Shown one piece after another: positions 1-8,240 of a stretch of DNA of 64,000 nt; position 1 is the stretch's first letter, and each line of letters starts with the position of its first letter. A program made the position numbers and the translations under genes. The stretch is taken from positions 434,001-498,000 of the forward strand of contig NZ_JAFBBR010000001.1 of the NCBI RefSeq assembly GCF_016907295.1, written 5' to 3'. The stretch comes from Microbacterium dextranolyticum. GTDB lineage: Bacteria > Actinomycetota > Actinomycetes > Actinomycetales > Microbacteriaceae. The notes under the pieces are model-generated. The model did not search any database, had not been told where the DNA came from, and saw nothing but the letters and a program-made list of their open reading frames with translations.

Positions 1-658
1 TACCGTCATCCAGATCGTGCTCGCGCTCGCCGTCGCCATCCTCCTCAACCGTCCGCTGCGTGGGCGCAACTTCTACCGAGCCGTCGTGTTCATGCCGACC
101 GTGCTCGGCGTGACCGTCACCGGACTGGTGTGGTCGCTCATGTTCAACGTGACCGGAGGCCCGGCGGCCAGCATCCTGTCGCTGTTCGGTCAGCAGTCCG
201 CGTTCTTCGGCGACCCCAAGATCGCTCTGGCCCTGGTCATCGTCGTGCAGATCTGGATGGTCGTCGGCATCTCGGTGATCATCTTCCTGTCCGGCCTGCA
301 GGCGATCCCCGAAGACCTCTACGAGGCCGGCTCGATCGACGGGGCATCCGGATGGCAGCGCTTCCGGTTCATCACGATCCCTATGCTCGCGCCCTCCATC
401 ACCGCCAACGTCCTCCTCGGCATCGTCAACGCGCTGCAGAGCTACCAGCTCACCTACGTGCTCACCGGGCCGAACAACAAATCGACGCAGGTGCTGTCGC
501 TCCTCGTCTACGTCCAGGGCTTCGGCGGGGCATCCGGTACGACCCTGTCGCAGTCCCAGGGCTACGCGGCGGCGATCTCCATGGTCCAGTTCGCGATCGT
601 CGGGATCGTCAGCCTCCTGGCCCTCTGGTACCTGCGCAAGAGAGAGGCGAAGCTGTGA
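1..658 (+). CDS. Sugar ABC transporter permease (MalF type), 5' end outside window
   Basis: Inner-membrane subunit of a carbohydrate importer (CUT1 family); it pairs with the next gene to form the channel. The visible part is a run of hydrophobic helices with the cytoplasmic EAA loop, seen as EDLYEAGSIDGASGWQRF, which docks on the ATPase subunit. The reading frame is open from the window edge, so the true start is upstream and the N-terminal helix is missing here. Its TGA overlaps the GTG of the next permease (GTGA), so the two are translationally coupled. The downstream GH130 and phosphomannomutase-like genes suggest the substrate is a mannoside or manno-oligosaccharide. The binding protein is not in view and is probably just upstream. 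Confidence 0.93.
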   Translation, partial: TVIQIVLALAVAILLNRPLRGRNFYRAVVFMPTVLGVTVTGLVWSLMFNVTGGPAASILSLFGQQSAFFGDPKIALALVIVVQIWMVVGISVIIFLSGLQAIPEDLYEAGSIDGASGWQRFRFITIPMLAPSITANVLLGIVNALQSYQLTYVLTGPNNKSTQVLSLLVYVQGFGGASGTTLSQSQGYAAAISMVQFAIVGIVSLLALWYLRKREAKL

Positions 659-1539
659 GCACCACGACCGCGACACCCGACACCACTGCCGCGGCGCCGA
701 CGCCGCGCGGGGATGCCTCCGGAGCCCGACGGCGGCGACGCTACCCGGTCGGGGCGTACATCTGCGTCGCGCTGCTGCTGATCGTCTTCGTGTTCCCGAT
801 CCTGTATCTGCTGAACACCGCGCTCAAGAGCAACGCGGACTTCGTCGCCGACCCCGTCGGGATCGTCACCGACCCGCAGTGGGGTAACTTCCTGCAAGCC
901 TGGAACCAGGGCAACTTCGGTGCCTACATCCTCAACAGCGTGCTGTACACCGTGGTCGGCTCGGTGCTCGGAACCCTGATCTCGGTGGTCCTGGCCTTCC
1001 CCGTATCGCGCGGCTACATCAAGGGCGGCAAGTTCTGGTCGGTGCTGTTCGTGCTCGTTCTCTTCCTGCCGAACGCGCTCATCACGCAGTTCCAGTTGCT
1101 GCTGCGGCTGGGGCTCTACGACAACCAGCTCGGCTACATCCTGATGGTGGGCGTCGGTGTGGGCGTCGGGCCTCTGCTGTTCAGCGGGTTCGTGAAGTCC
1201 ATCCCGCGCGAGCTCGATGAAGCCGCCGCCATCGACGGCGTCGGGTACTGGCGCTACCTCGTCTCGTTCGTCGTGCCGCTGTCGAAGCCGGCGCTGTCGA
1301 CGATCCTGATCCTGCAAGCGGTGTGGATCTGGAACGAGATCATCCTGGCGACGGTGCTCCTGGCAGACCCGGCGAAGTTCCCCGTCACGGTCGGGCTCTA
1401 CGCCTTCAAAGGCACCTACTCGAACCAATGGCCGCTGCTGGCGGCGGCGACCTTCATCGTGGCCGCCCCTCTGATCATCGGCTACATCTTCATCCAGCGG
1501 TACCTCGTCAGCGGCGTGCTCGGCGCTGTCAAGGGCTGA
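655..1539 (+). CDS. Sugar ABC transporter permease (MalG type)
   Basis: Second channel subunit of the importer, 294 residues, six predicted membrane helices. The EAA motif reads ELDEAAAIDGVGYWRYL near residue 185, as expected for CUT1 permeases. The GTG start at 655 overlaps the stop of the preceding permease by four bases. A longer upstream frame exists but translates to Arg-rich shadow sequence, so it was not used. The N-terminus has a polar Thr/Ala/Arg-rich tail of about 35 residues before the first helix, which is common in actinobacterial MalG proteins. Followed after 42 bases by the GH130 gene, probably in one operon. Substrate is inferred from the neighbours only. Confidence 0.94.
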   Translation: MSTTTATPDTTAAAPTPRGDASGARRRRRYPVGAYICVALLLIVFVFPILYLLNTALKSNADFVADPVGIVTDPQWGNFLQAWNQGNFGAYILNSVLYTVVGSVLGTLISVVLAFPVSRGYIKGGKFWSVLFVLVLFLPNALITQFQLLLRLGLYDNQLGYILMVGVGVGVGPLLFSGFVKSIPRELDEAAAIDGVGYWRYLVSFVVPLSKPALSTILILQAVWIWNEIILATVLLADPAKFPVTVGLYAFKGTYSNQWPLLAAATFIVAAPLIIGYIFIQRYLVSGVLGAVKG

Positions 1540-1581
1540 CGCCTCCTCCGGACCCCCGCACACTCCTCGAAAGAACCCAGC

Positions 1582-2667
1582 GTGACCGACACCATTTCTC
1601 AGACCCCGACCATCCCCTACACCCTGGAGCGCCTCGGCGTCATCATGCGCCCCGACCCCTCCGACCCGCGCGAGGCCGAGGGGGTGCTCAATCCCGCCAC
1701 GGCCTGGGGCCCGGACGGGCGCCTGCACCTCTATCCGCGACTGGTCGCCGAGGGGAACATCTCGCGCGTCGGCATCGCCGAGGTCGAGGTGACCGGCGGT
1801 GTGCCGACCGGCGTGACGCGGCGCGGTGTCGTGCTCGAGGCCGATCGTGCCTGGGAGCGCGGTACGGGCCACGGCGGCGTGGAAGACCCGCGCATCACGT
1901 GGATCCCGTCGCTCGACACACACGTCATGACCTATGTGGCCTTCGGGCCGCTCGGACCGAAGCCGGCGCTCGCGATCTCGAAGGACGGGCAGGACTGGAC
2001 CCGTCTCGGACCCCTGCAGTTCGCATACGAGGATGCCCTGGACACCGACCTCAACCTGTTCCCCAACAAGGACGTCGTCTTCTTCCCCGAGGTCGTACCG
2101 GGCCCGGACGGCGTGCCGAGTTACGCCCTGCTGCACCGACCGATGTGGGACTTCAGCTTCGTGCGCCCCGAGGAGCAGCCTCCCCTTCCGGCCGGAGTGA
2201 CGGACGACCGTGCCAGCGTCTGGATCTCGTACATCCCCGCCGAGGACGTCGTGGAGGACATCCGTGCGCTCGTGCGCCCCGGCGGACACCGGTTCGTCGC
2301 GGGCCCCGAGTTCGAGTGGGAAGCCCTGAAGATCGGAGCAGGCCCCGCCCCGCTGCGCATCGACGAAGGGTGGCTCGTCCTCCACCACGGCGTCACGGGA
2401 ACCGTCGTGGGCGGAGCGTTCGTGCCGCAGAACAACGTCGAGTACGTCGCCGGCGCCCTGCTTCTCGACGCCGAGGACCCCTCGAAGGTGATCGCCCGGT
2501 CGAGCCAGCCGATGCTGGTCCCCGAGACCGAGGAGGAGACCGAGGGGACGGTGGCCAACGTCGTGTTCCCGACGGCGATCGAGAAGATCGAGGGGGCTCA
2601 CTACGTGTTCTACGGGATGGCGGATTCGGCGATCGGCGTCGCCCGGCTGTCGCGCGTCGACGCGTGA
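1582..2667 (+). CDS. GH130 family beta-mannoside phosphorylase
   Basis: 361-residue five-bladed propeller enzyme of family GH130. Members phosphorolyse beta-1,4- or beta-1,2-mannosides to alpha-mannose 1-phosphate; some are hydrolases. Family features seen are the early N-P-A segment (VLNPATAW), the conserved VEDPRITW blade, the DLNLFPNKDVVFFPE segment and the LLHHGV motif late in the protein. The GTG start at 1582 follows the permease by 42 bases with a weak GAAAG ribosome site. The stop overlaps the start of the HAD gene (GTGA). The presence of a phosphomannomutase-like enzyme directly behind favours phosphorylase over hydrolase activity, because mannose 1-phosphate would need that enzyme; this is an inference. 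The exact mannoside linkage cannot be read from the sequence. Confidence 0.88.
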   Translation: MTDTISQTPTIPYTLERLGVIMRPDPSDPREAEGVLNPATAWGPDGRLHLYPRLVAEGNISRVGIAEVEVTGGVPTGVTRRGVVLEADRAWERGTGHGGVEDPRITWIPSLDTHVMTYVAFGPLGPKPALAISKDGQDWTRLGPLQFAYEDALDTDLNLFPNKDVVFFPEVVPGPDGVPSYALLHRPMWDFSFVRPEEQPPLPAGVTDDRASVWISYIPAEDVVEDIRALVRPGGHRFVAGPEFEWEALKIGAGPAPLRIDEGWLVLHHGVTGTVVGGAFVPQNNVEYVAGALLLDAEDPSKVIARSSQPMLVPETEEETEGTVANVVFPTAIEKIEGAHYVFYGMADSAIGVARLSRVDA

Positions 2668-3455
2668 ACGCTCTTCCCGCCATCGTCGCGTTCGATCTCG
2701 ACGACACGCTTGCACCGTCGAAGTCGCCGTTGGCGCCGGAGATGGCCGAGTTACTCGCGGAGCTCGTCGCCCGCACGGACGTCGCGGTGATTTCGGGCGG
2801 TCGCTTCGCGCAGTTCGAGTCGCAGCTGATCGCGCCCTTGGCCGCGGTCGGTGTGCGGGAGCCCGCGCGCCTGCACGTGCTGCCGACCTGCGGAACCCAG
2901 TACTACCGGTTCGCGGCGGGAGGCTGGGACCGGCTCTACGTCGAACGGCTGTCGGTGGACGAGAGGGAGCGGGCGTTCACCGTGATCGAGCAGGTCGCTC
3001 GCGACCTCGACCTGTGGCCGGCCCTTCCCTGGGGGGCGGTGATCGAGGATCGCGAGTCGCAGATCACCTTCTCCGCGCTGGGGCAGCTCGCCCCGATCGA
3101 CGAGAAGGCGAACTGGGACCCGACCGGTGACCGGAAGCGCCGGCTGCGCGATGCCGTGGCCGTCCGGCTGCCTGATCTCGAGGTGCGCACGGGTGGGTCG
3201 ACCTCGCTGGATGTCACGCGGCGCTGGCGGGACAAGGCGTATGGAATCGGGCGGCTGTGCGAGCAGACAGGGCGCCGGCTCGACGAGATCCTGTTCTTCG
3301 GCGACCAGCTCCAGCCCGGAGGGAATGACAACCCGGTGCTCGAACTCGGTGTGGCCTGCGTCGCGGTGTCGGGCTGGCCCGACACCGCGCGCCAACTGCA
3401 CGCGAGGCTCGGCCATGCGCCGACCACGGCGGGCTTCACCGCCGCAGCCCGCTGA
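2664..3455 (+). CDS. HAD-IIB phosphatase/phosphomannomutase-like enzyme
   Basis: 263-residue haloacid dehalogenase superfamily protein. Motif I is FDLDDTLAPSKSPL, with Asp11 as predicted nucleophile and Asp13 as acid/base. Motif IV is GDQLQPGGND, which closely resembles the GDxxxPGGND signature of eukaryotic-type phosphomannomutases rather than trehalose or sucrose phosphatases. The GTG start at 2664 overlaps the GH130 stop, so the two are coupled. A sensible role is conversion of mannose 1-phosphate from GH130 into mannose 6-phosphate for glycolysis. A simple sugar phosphatase is the main alternative. An inverted repeat just after the stop is a likely terminator, ending the operon. Confidence 0.8.
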   Translation: MNALPAIVAFDLDDTLAPSKSPLAPEMAELLAELVARTDVAVISGGRFAQFESQLIAPLAAVGVREPARLHVLPTCGTQYYRFAAGGWDRLYVERLSVDERERAFTVIEQVARDLDLWPALPWGAVIEDRESQITFSALGQLAPIDEKANWDPTGDRKRRLRDAVAVRLPDLEVRTGGSTSLDVTRRWRDKAYGIGRLCEQTGRRLDEILFFGDQLQPGGNDNPVLELGVACVAVSGWPDTARQLHARLGHAPTTAGFTAAAR

Positions 3456-3456
3456 A

Positions 3457-3489
3457 TCGGTTCGCCGGACCCCGCGCCCGGCGAACCGA
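3457..3489. terminator. Bidirectional terminator between convergent genes
   Basis: Perfect 12-base inverted repeat at 3457-3468 and 3478-3489 with a 9-base loop, lying between the stop of the HAD gene and the stop of the flotillin-like gene on the opposite strand. There is no U-tract, as is usual in GC-rich actinobacteria. Confidence 0.75.
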
Positions 3490-3500
3490 TACCGGCGTCG

Positions 3501-4943
3501 TTACTCGGCGGCGACAGCCTCGGGAGCCGCGGCAGCATCCGCTCCGGGTTCGGTCGTGGTGCTCGCCCGGCTCGCCCTGCGTGCGCTGGCCGCGGCATCC
3601 TCTTCGCGGATGCCCTGTGCGATCCCGCGACCGGTCGCCTGACCCTGGATGACCTGACGCAGGTCGATCCCGGTGGCTGCCTCGATCGCGTCGAAGCTGG
3701 CCCGCATGCTCGAGGCGGACTCCGCGGCCATGTGGCTGGATGCCCCTTCGCCGCCGAGCACCGTGATCGAGCCGACCTTGTCGAAGCCGCGCGCGAACTC
3801 GGTCATCATCGGCACGAGCGCCTCGAGGGCCCGCTGGGCGAGCAGTGCCTCCTGATTCTTGGAGAGCGCCTCGGCCTCGGCCTCGATGGCCGCGGCCCGG
3901 GCCTCGCCGACCAGGCGCACCGCGTCGGCCTCGGCCTGGGCGCGAAGCCTGGTGGCCTCCGCCTCCTGCGCGGCGATCTGCGCACGGGCCTCGGCGGCCT
4001 TGACCTCGCCGTACGCGGTTCCGTCGGCCGCCCGCTGACGCTGGTACAGGTCCGCGTCGGCGACCTTCTTGATGTCGGCGTCGAGCTGGGCCTGCTTGTT
4101 CTCGGCGCCCTGCAACAGCACCGCCTGCTCGCGCTCGGCACGGGCCAGGGCCTCGGCCTGGTCCGCCTCGGCACGGGCCCGTCCGACCTCGGCGGCCGCG
4201 GCGGCGGAGTTCTTGTCGAAGGCGGTCTGCTCGACGAGGTTCGCCTCGTCGGTCGCGATCTGACGCGCGCGCACTTCGCGAGCGGCGTTGATGCGGGCGA
4301 CCTCGGCCTCGCGGCGGACGCGCTCGACCTCGGTCGCGCCGAGCGCGTCGATGTAGCCGTTCTTGTCGGTGACGCCCTGGATCTGGAACGAGTCGAGGAT
4401 GAGGCCCTGGGCGAGCAGGTCGCTCTTGATGCCTTCGGCGATCTGGTCCGACAGCTTCTGCCGGTCCTTCATGAGCTGCTCGACCGTCAGCGTCGCGACG
4501 ACGCCGCGCAGGGCGCCCTCAAGCTGCTCCGTGGTGAACTGCTCGATCGCGCCATCCTGGGAGAGGAACCGCTCGGCGGCGCGGCGGACGAACTCCGGAT
4601 CCGAGCCGATCTTGACGAGGGCGACACCCGACACGTTGACGGTCACGCCGTTGGATGCCTGGGCGGTCGGCTCCATCTTGATCTGCCGCGCACGCAGCGA
4701 GATCATCTCGGCCCGCTGGGTCAGCGGGTTCACGAGGGCTCCGCCCCCGGTGATGACCGAGATGCGCGACGATTCGCCGCTGGCGCTCTTCTGGTTCTTA
4801 CCGACGACCACGAGCGCCTGGTCGGCCTTGGCGACCTTGTACCAGGCCCGCACCATGATGAGCAGGAAGATCAGGAGGATGATGGCGGCGACGACGGCGA
4901 TCGAGACGATCACGAGCGTGCCGCCGGCGGCGAGGATGTCCAT
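3501..4943 (-). CDS. Flotillin-like SPFH/band-7 membrane protein
   Basis: 480-residue membrane scaffold protein. A single N-terminal membrane segment (about residues 8-33, TLVIVSIAVVAAIILLIF) is followed by an SPFH/band-7 domain to about residue 200. A long Ala/Glu/Gln-rich coiled coil follows to about 400 (repeated AEA, AQ and RA heptads), then a C-terminal tail. This is flotillin (YuaG/FloT) architecture; such proteins organise membrane microdomains. ATG at 4943 is preferred because translation upstream of it is uninformative and an AGGAAG site lies about 13 bases ahead. Transcribed towards the terminator at 3457-3489. The partner NfeD-type protein is not adjacent. Confidence 0.9.
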   Translation of the reverse strand: MDILAAGGTLVIVSIAVVAAIILLIFLLIMVRAWYKVAKADQALVVVGKNQKSASGESSRISVITGGGALVNPLTQRAEMISLRARQIKMEPTAQASNGVTVNVSGVALVKIGSDPEFVRRAAERFLSQDGAIEQFTTEQLEGALRGVVATLTVEQLMKDRQKLSDQIAEGIKSDLLAQGLILDSFQIQGVTDKNGYIDALGATEVERVRREAEVARINAAREVRARQIATDEANLVEQTAFDKNSAAAAAEVGRARAEADQAEALARAEREQAVLLQGAENKQAQLDADIKKVADADLYQRQRAADGTAYGEVKAAEARAQIAAQEAEATRLRAQAEADAVRLVGEARAAAIEAEAEALSKNQEALLAQRALEALVPMMTEFARGFDKVGSITVLGGEGASSHMAAESASSMRASFDAIEAATGIDLRQVIQGQATGRGIAQGIREEDAAASARRASRASTTTEPGADAAAAPEAVAAE

Positions 4944-5117
4944 GGAGTGAACCCACTTCCTTGTCGATGTCCTTCGACCGTATCCGGTGTCGCGGGCCGC
5001 TCGCTTCCCTCGCGTGGCGGATATCCGGCAGCGTGCCGACGGCTGCGCCGGGGCATCCGTCGACATCTTCCGGTTATCCCCCGGGACCCCCCGACCCCTC
5101 GCCCCTAGGCTGGAGCC

Positions 5118-5510
5118 ATGACGACTCCGCCCCCGAATCAGCCGCCGTACCCGCCGCAGGGCTCCGCGACCTACCCCGCCGCGCAGCCGATGAACCCCGC
5201 CGACGAGAAGATGTGGGCGACGCTTATCCACATCGGCGGCGTCTTCTACTTCCTGCCGTCGCTCATCGGGTACCTCGTGCTGAAGGACCGCGGTCCGTTC
5301 GTGCGCGCGCACACCGCGACGGCGCTCAACTTCCAAATCACGATGCTGATCGCGTCGGCCGTCGGCGGCATCCTCTCCATCATCGGCATCGGACTGCTCA
5401 TCCTGGCGCTCGTCTGGGTCTTCAACGTCGTCTTCTCGATCATCGCTGCGGTCAAGGCGAGTCAGGGGCAGTGGTACACCTACCCCCTGTCGATCCCGAT
5501 CGTCAGCTGA
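5118..5510 (+). CDS. DUF4870 small membrane protein
   Basis: 130-residue protein with a Pro/Gln-rich cytoplasmic N-terminus of about 35 residues and a DUF4870 domain with three hydrophobic segments (around residues 40-60, 70-95 and 98-120). The HxGG...FLPSLIGYLVLKD and ALNFQ elements are typical of the family. Function is unknown. The box TAGGCT at 5106-5111 is followed by six bases and then the ATG, the usual geometry of a leaderless actinobacterial transcript; a GGAG in that gap could alternatively act as ribosome site. The stop directly abuts the stop of the opposite-strand NAD-kinase-like gene at 5511. Confidence 0.88.
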   Translation: MTTPPPNQPPYPPQGSATYPAAQPMNPADEKMWATLIHIGGVFYFLPSLIGYLVLKDRGPFVRAHTATALNFQITMLIASAVGGILSIIGIGLLILALVWVFNVVFSIIAAVKASQGQWYTYPLSIPIVS

Positions 5511-6425
5511 TCACCGCGTGGGGCGCGGGGCCTCGACCGTCCGCAGCGTCCGCTCGGCGATGGTGACGCTCACGCGCTGACCCCACGAGAGCGTGAGGCG
5601 GTCGTCCTCCATGCCGTCGCCGAAGGCGACGAGGCGGTCGGACTCGACGCGCAGCGTGAGTCCGCCGCCTGCCGCGTCGTCGTCGAGACGCCCCGCGAGC
5701 AGGTCCGCTCCGGTGCTCGGAGAGGGCCAGGGCTCGCGCACGAACCAGGCGAGCGACCGGTCGGTGGGGGAGGGCAGGGGCAGCCCGGGGGACTGGATGC
5801 GGGCGATCGAGGCGCACCATCCGGTCGCGCCGGTTCCGGTGCCGACGATGACGCCTGAGGACGACTGCCGCTCGCGCCGCGCCGCGACATCCAGCGTGTA
5901 GCGCGCCGATTGATGCCCCGGCTGGCCGATCATCACCTCGTTCAGCGCCGTGAGCGACTGGCCGTCGTCGGTGCGCACCTGCACCATCGTGCGCTCGCAG
6001 ACACGCGCCGCCCCGGCCTGTGCGGTCTCGGCGAGAGCGACGCCGGCCGCGGGCGTGTGCGGCACGAGCACGCCCGCGTTGACGCCGGGCAGCGGGTCGA
6101 TGCCGATCACGCGCTGCGCGCCGAGGTACTTCGCCGCGTTGGCGACGAGACCGTCCTGCCCGACGACGAGGATGACGTCGTCGGGCTCGAAGACGAAGCG
6201 GGCGAGCTCACCGCGCTCGACGGATGCCCGGCGCCAGTCCACGGGAAGGCCCGCGGCGACGTCGGCGAGCGCGGCGCGGGTGCGTTCGTGTCGTTCCTCG
6301 ACGGCGGCCAGGCTCTGGCCACGCTGGTCGAGGAAGAACGCCACCTGACCGCGGGTGCCGTGCCGGGCGAGCAGTTCGGTGAGCTCGCTCGCCCGGTGCA
6401 CGATCACCGCGCGGGGGGCGGACAT
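5511..6425 (-). CDS. NAD-kinase-like fold protein
   Basis: 304-residue protein of the ATP-NAD kinase/diacylglycerol kinase fold. The GGDGT signature of NAD kinases appears here as VVGQDGLVANAAKYL, so the first Gly is Gln and the Thr is Leu, while the Asp is kept. The second conserved block reads GVIVGTGTGATGW, close to the family GTGSTA/GW segment. Loss of the canonical GGDGT makes ordinary NAD phosphorylation doubtful; it may act on another substrate or serve as a sensor. It starts one base after the stop of the SPFH gene upstream and is clearly in the same operon, under the NrtR-type operators at 7455-7505. Confidence 0.75.
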   Translation of the reverse strand: MSAPRAVIVHRASELTELLARHGTRGQVAFFLDQRGQSLAAVEERHERTRAALADVAAGLPVDWRRASVERGELARFVFEPDDVILVVGQDGLVANAAKYLGAQRVIGIDPLPGVNAGVLVPHTPAAGVALAETAQAGAARVCERTMVQVRTDDGQSLTALNEVMIGQPGHQSARYTLDVAARRERQSSSGVIVGTGTGATGWCASIARIQSPGLPLPSPTDRSLAWFVREPWPSPSTGADLLAGRLDDDAAGGGLTLRVESDRLVAFGDGMEDDRLTLSWGQRVSVTIAERTLRTVEAPRPTR

Positions 6426-6426
6426 C

Positions 6427-7434
6427 TCAACGACCTCCGGCGCGGGCGCCCAGGCGGCCGACGAGATCGGTCAGCAGGTCGGGCGTGACGGTGAGGTGCT
6501 CGATGCGGGGCAGGTTGCCGGCCAGCTCACGCAGGGCGAGAGCGGTGAGCACGTCGACGGGCACGCTCTGGAGTGCCGCCATGCGGGCCTGTTCGGCGGC
6601 GCCGGCGGCCTCGCCGAGGGCCCGTTCGGCATCGGCGCGGGCATGGGCGTTCGTGCGGGTGCGCTCGGCTTCGGCATCGACGGCGATCCGTGCCGCGACG
6701 GCGGCCTGTTCGGCCTCGATGCGGGCGTTGCGGCCGCGTGCGGTGACCAGCTCCTCCTGCCGGCGTGCCAGCTCGACCTGGTTGGACAGCTCGTTCTCGC
6801 CGATGGCCGCTTCGCGCTCGACCGCGACGGCGCGCCGGGCGAACGTCGCCTTGTCGGCGTCCTGCTGGATCGCCTCTCGGGCGGGGGTCTGCAGTGCGCG
6901 CTCGACGTCGGGTTCGGCGCGCAGCAGAGAGAACCGCACACCGACGATCGCGATCCCGAGGTCGGTGAGGCGGGTGTCGGTCGCGAGCATGGCGGTCGCG
7001 GCTGCGCCGAGGTCGGCGAGGTCGGCGCGCAGCGCGCTGTCGAGGGTCTTCGGCTGCAGCAGGTGCACGACCGCGGCGGTCGTCGCCCCGTGCAGCGGTG
7101 CGGCGATCGCGTCGAGGGGCCGCTCGGCCCAGATGCCCGTGGACAGGTCGATGGAGAAGTCGATGCGTCGTGCGGCGAGCTCGGGGTCGACGATCCGGTA
7201 CGTCGCCGTGGCCGGGGCGGACAGCTGCTGCAGGTCGGCGGTGCGCAGGTTCACGACGACCGACAACTCGCGGTCATCGAGGGGCACCTCGCTGATTGCG
7301 GCGTCGAGCGCGCGGAACCAGAAGGCCTGTCCGGCGCCGGCGTGGCGCAGCGCCCCGCGGCGCAGGTGCGTCACGTGCATCGTCGGCGTGGCGCTCAGGT
7401 GCCGGAGGAACGGGCGGGTGGTGATGGTGGCCAT
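6427..7434 (-). CDS. SPFH/band-7 domain protein in NrtR-linked operon
   Basis: 335-residue SPFH protein without an obvious N-terminal membrane anchor, unlike the flotillin at 3501-4943. The SPFH domain covers about residues 15-190. An Ala/Glu/Arg-rich coiled coil (about 190-285; AVEREAAIGENELSNQVELA and similar) is followed by a short C-terminal domain. The ATG at 7434 has an AAGAAGGA ribosome site. First gene of a two-gene operon with the NAD-kinase-like protein. A promoter with TTGACG (7491-7496) and TATCGT (7467-7472) on the minus strand lies inside the operator region, so repression by the divergent NrtR-type protein is very likely. The biochemical role is unknown. Confidence 0.85.
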   Translation of the reverse strand: MATITTRPFLRHLSATPTMHVTHLRRGALRHAGAGQAFWFRALDAAISEVPLDDRELSVVVNLRTADLQQLSAPATATYRIVDPELAARRIDFSIDLSTGIWAERPLDAIAAPLHGATTAAVVHLLQPKTLDSALRADLADLGAAATAMLATDTRLTDLGIAIVGVRFSLLRAEPDVERALQTPAREAIQQDADKATFARRAVAVEREAAIGENELSNQVELARRQEELVTARGRNARIEAEQAAVAARIAVDAEAERTRTNAHARADAERALGEAAGAAEQARMAALQSVPVDVLTALALRELAGNLPRIEHLTVTPDLLTDLVGRLGARAGGR

Positions 7435-7454
7435 GGCATCCTTCTTTCTCTCTT

Positions 7455-7505
7455 GATGTCACTCTGACGATAACTCCGTGAGCGGCTTATCGTCAAGATG
7501 ACGAT
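7455..7505. promoter_or_regulatory. Divergent promoter region with two NrtR-type operators
   Basis: Two operator-like elements of the form ATCGTCA-N3-TGACGAT. The right one (7489-7505) is a perfect 17-base palindrome. The left one (7455-7471) keeps GTCA-N3-TGACGAT with one decayed arm. The centres are 34 bases apart. TGACGATAA (7465-7473) and TTATCGTCA (7487-7495) also form a wider inverted repeat. The right element lies just before TAGTCT (7512-7517), the -10 box of the Nudix regulator. The left element covers the predicted minus-strand -10 (7467-7472) and the right one its -35 (7491-7496). Confidence 0.82.
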
Positions 7506-7523
7506 TTGAGGTAGTCTGAATCC

Positions 7524-8207
7524 GTGGATCCCTTCTCGTTCGCGGTCGCCGCCGACCTCGTGGTGCTGACGATCCGGGATCGGGCTCTCCACGTGCTGCT
7601 CGTCGAGCGCGGGATCGAGCCGGCTGCACGCGCGTGGGCGTTGCCCGGTGGGTTCGTGCTCGCGGACGAGGATGTCGAGGCGGCCGCGTACCGGGAACTC
7701 GCCGAAGAGACGGGGGTGGCGGCAGGCATCCACCTCGAGCAGGTGCGCACCTACGGACACCCGGCCCGCGATCCTCGCGGTCGCGTCGTGAGTGTCGCGT
7801 GGCTCGCGCTCGCGCCCGACCTCGCCGAGCCCTTCGCGGGCTCGGACGCCCGGTCGGCGCGGTGGTGGCCGGTCGCCGCGGTCGAGAGCGGCGCCCTGCC
7901 GCTGGCGTTCGACCACGTCGCGATTTTCGCGGATGCCGTCGAGCGCGCCCGTGCGAAGCTCGAGTACTCCGCCCTCGCGATGGCGTTCTGCCCGCCCGAG
8001 TTCACGATCGCCCAGCTGCGCGCCGTCTACGAGGCGGTGTGGGGTGTGCCGGTGGATCCCCGCAACTTCCACCGCAAGATCACGGGGGCGCCCGGATTCG
8101 TGGAACCCACCGGCACGCTCTCGCGCGAGGGAGGGCGACCCGCCCAGCTGTTCCGCGCCGGGCCGGTCGGCCAGTTGCAGCCGCCGCTCACCCGCCTCGG
8201 GCACTGA
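7524..8207 (+). CDS. NrtR-type Nudix transcriptional regulator
   Basis: 227-residue protein with an N-terminal Nudix domain and a C-terminal winged-helix segment (about residues 150-215, FTIAQLRAVYEAVWG and NFHRKI), the architecture of NrtR regulators that sense ADP-ribose or NAD-related ligands. The Nudix box is complete (Gx5E, then RELAEETGV), so hydrolase activity may persist, whereas many NrtR proteins have lost it. The GTG at 7524 lies six bases after TAGTCT, so the message is probably leaderless. Its own promoter carries a perfect palindrome, suggesting autoregulation and control of the divergent SPFH/NAD-kinase-like operon. The NAD link is inferred from family and neighbours. Confidence 0.85.
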   Translation: MDPFSFAVAADLVVLTIRDRALHVLLVERGIEPAARAWALPGGFVLADEDVEAAAYRELAEETGVAAGIHLEQVRTYGHPARDPRGRVVSVAWLALAPDLAEPFAGSDARSARWWPVAAVESGALPLAFDHVAIFADAVERARAKLEYSALAMAFCPPEFTIAQLRAVYEAVWGVPVDPRNFHRKITGAPGFVEPTGTLSREGGRPAQLFRAGPVGQLQPPLTRLGH

Positions 8208-8240
8208 GCCGGCGCGCCGGCTCGGCGCGCGGCGCGTCAC

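Noticed and set aside
562..2715. Long minus-strand frame of 717 residues opposite the first operon
   Set aside because: Arg/His/Asp-rich antisense shadow of highly GC-biased genes; the plus-strand families are certain.
6427..7434. Second flotillin
   Set aside because: It has an SPFH domain and coiled coil but no N-terminal membrane anchor, and its operon context differs, so the narrower name was not used.
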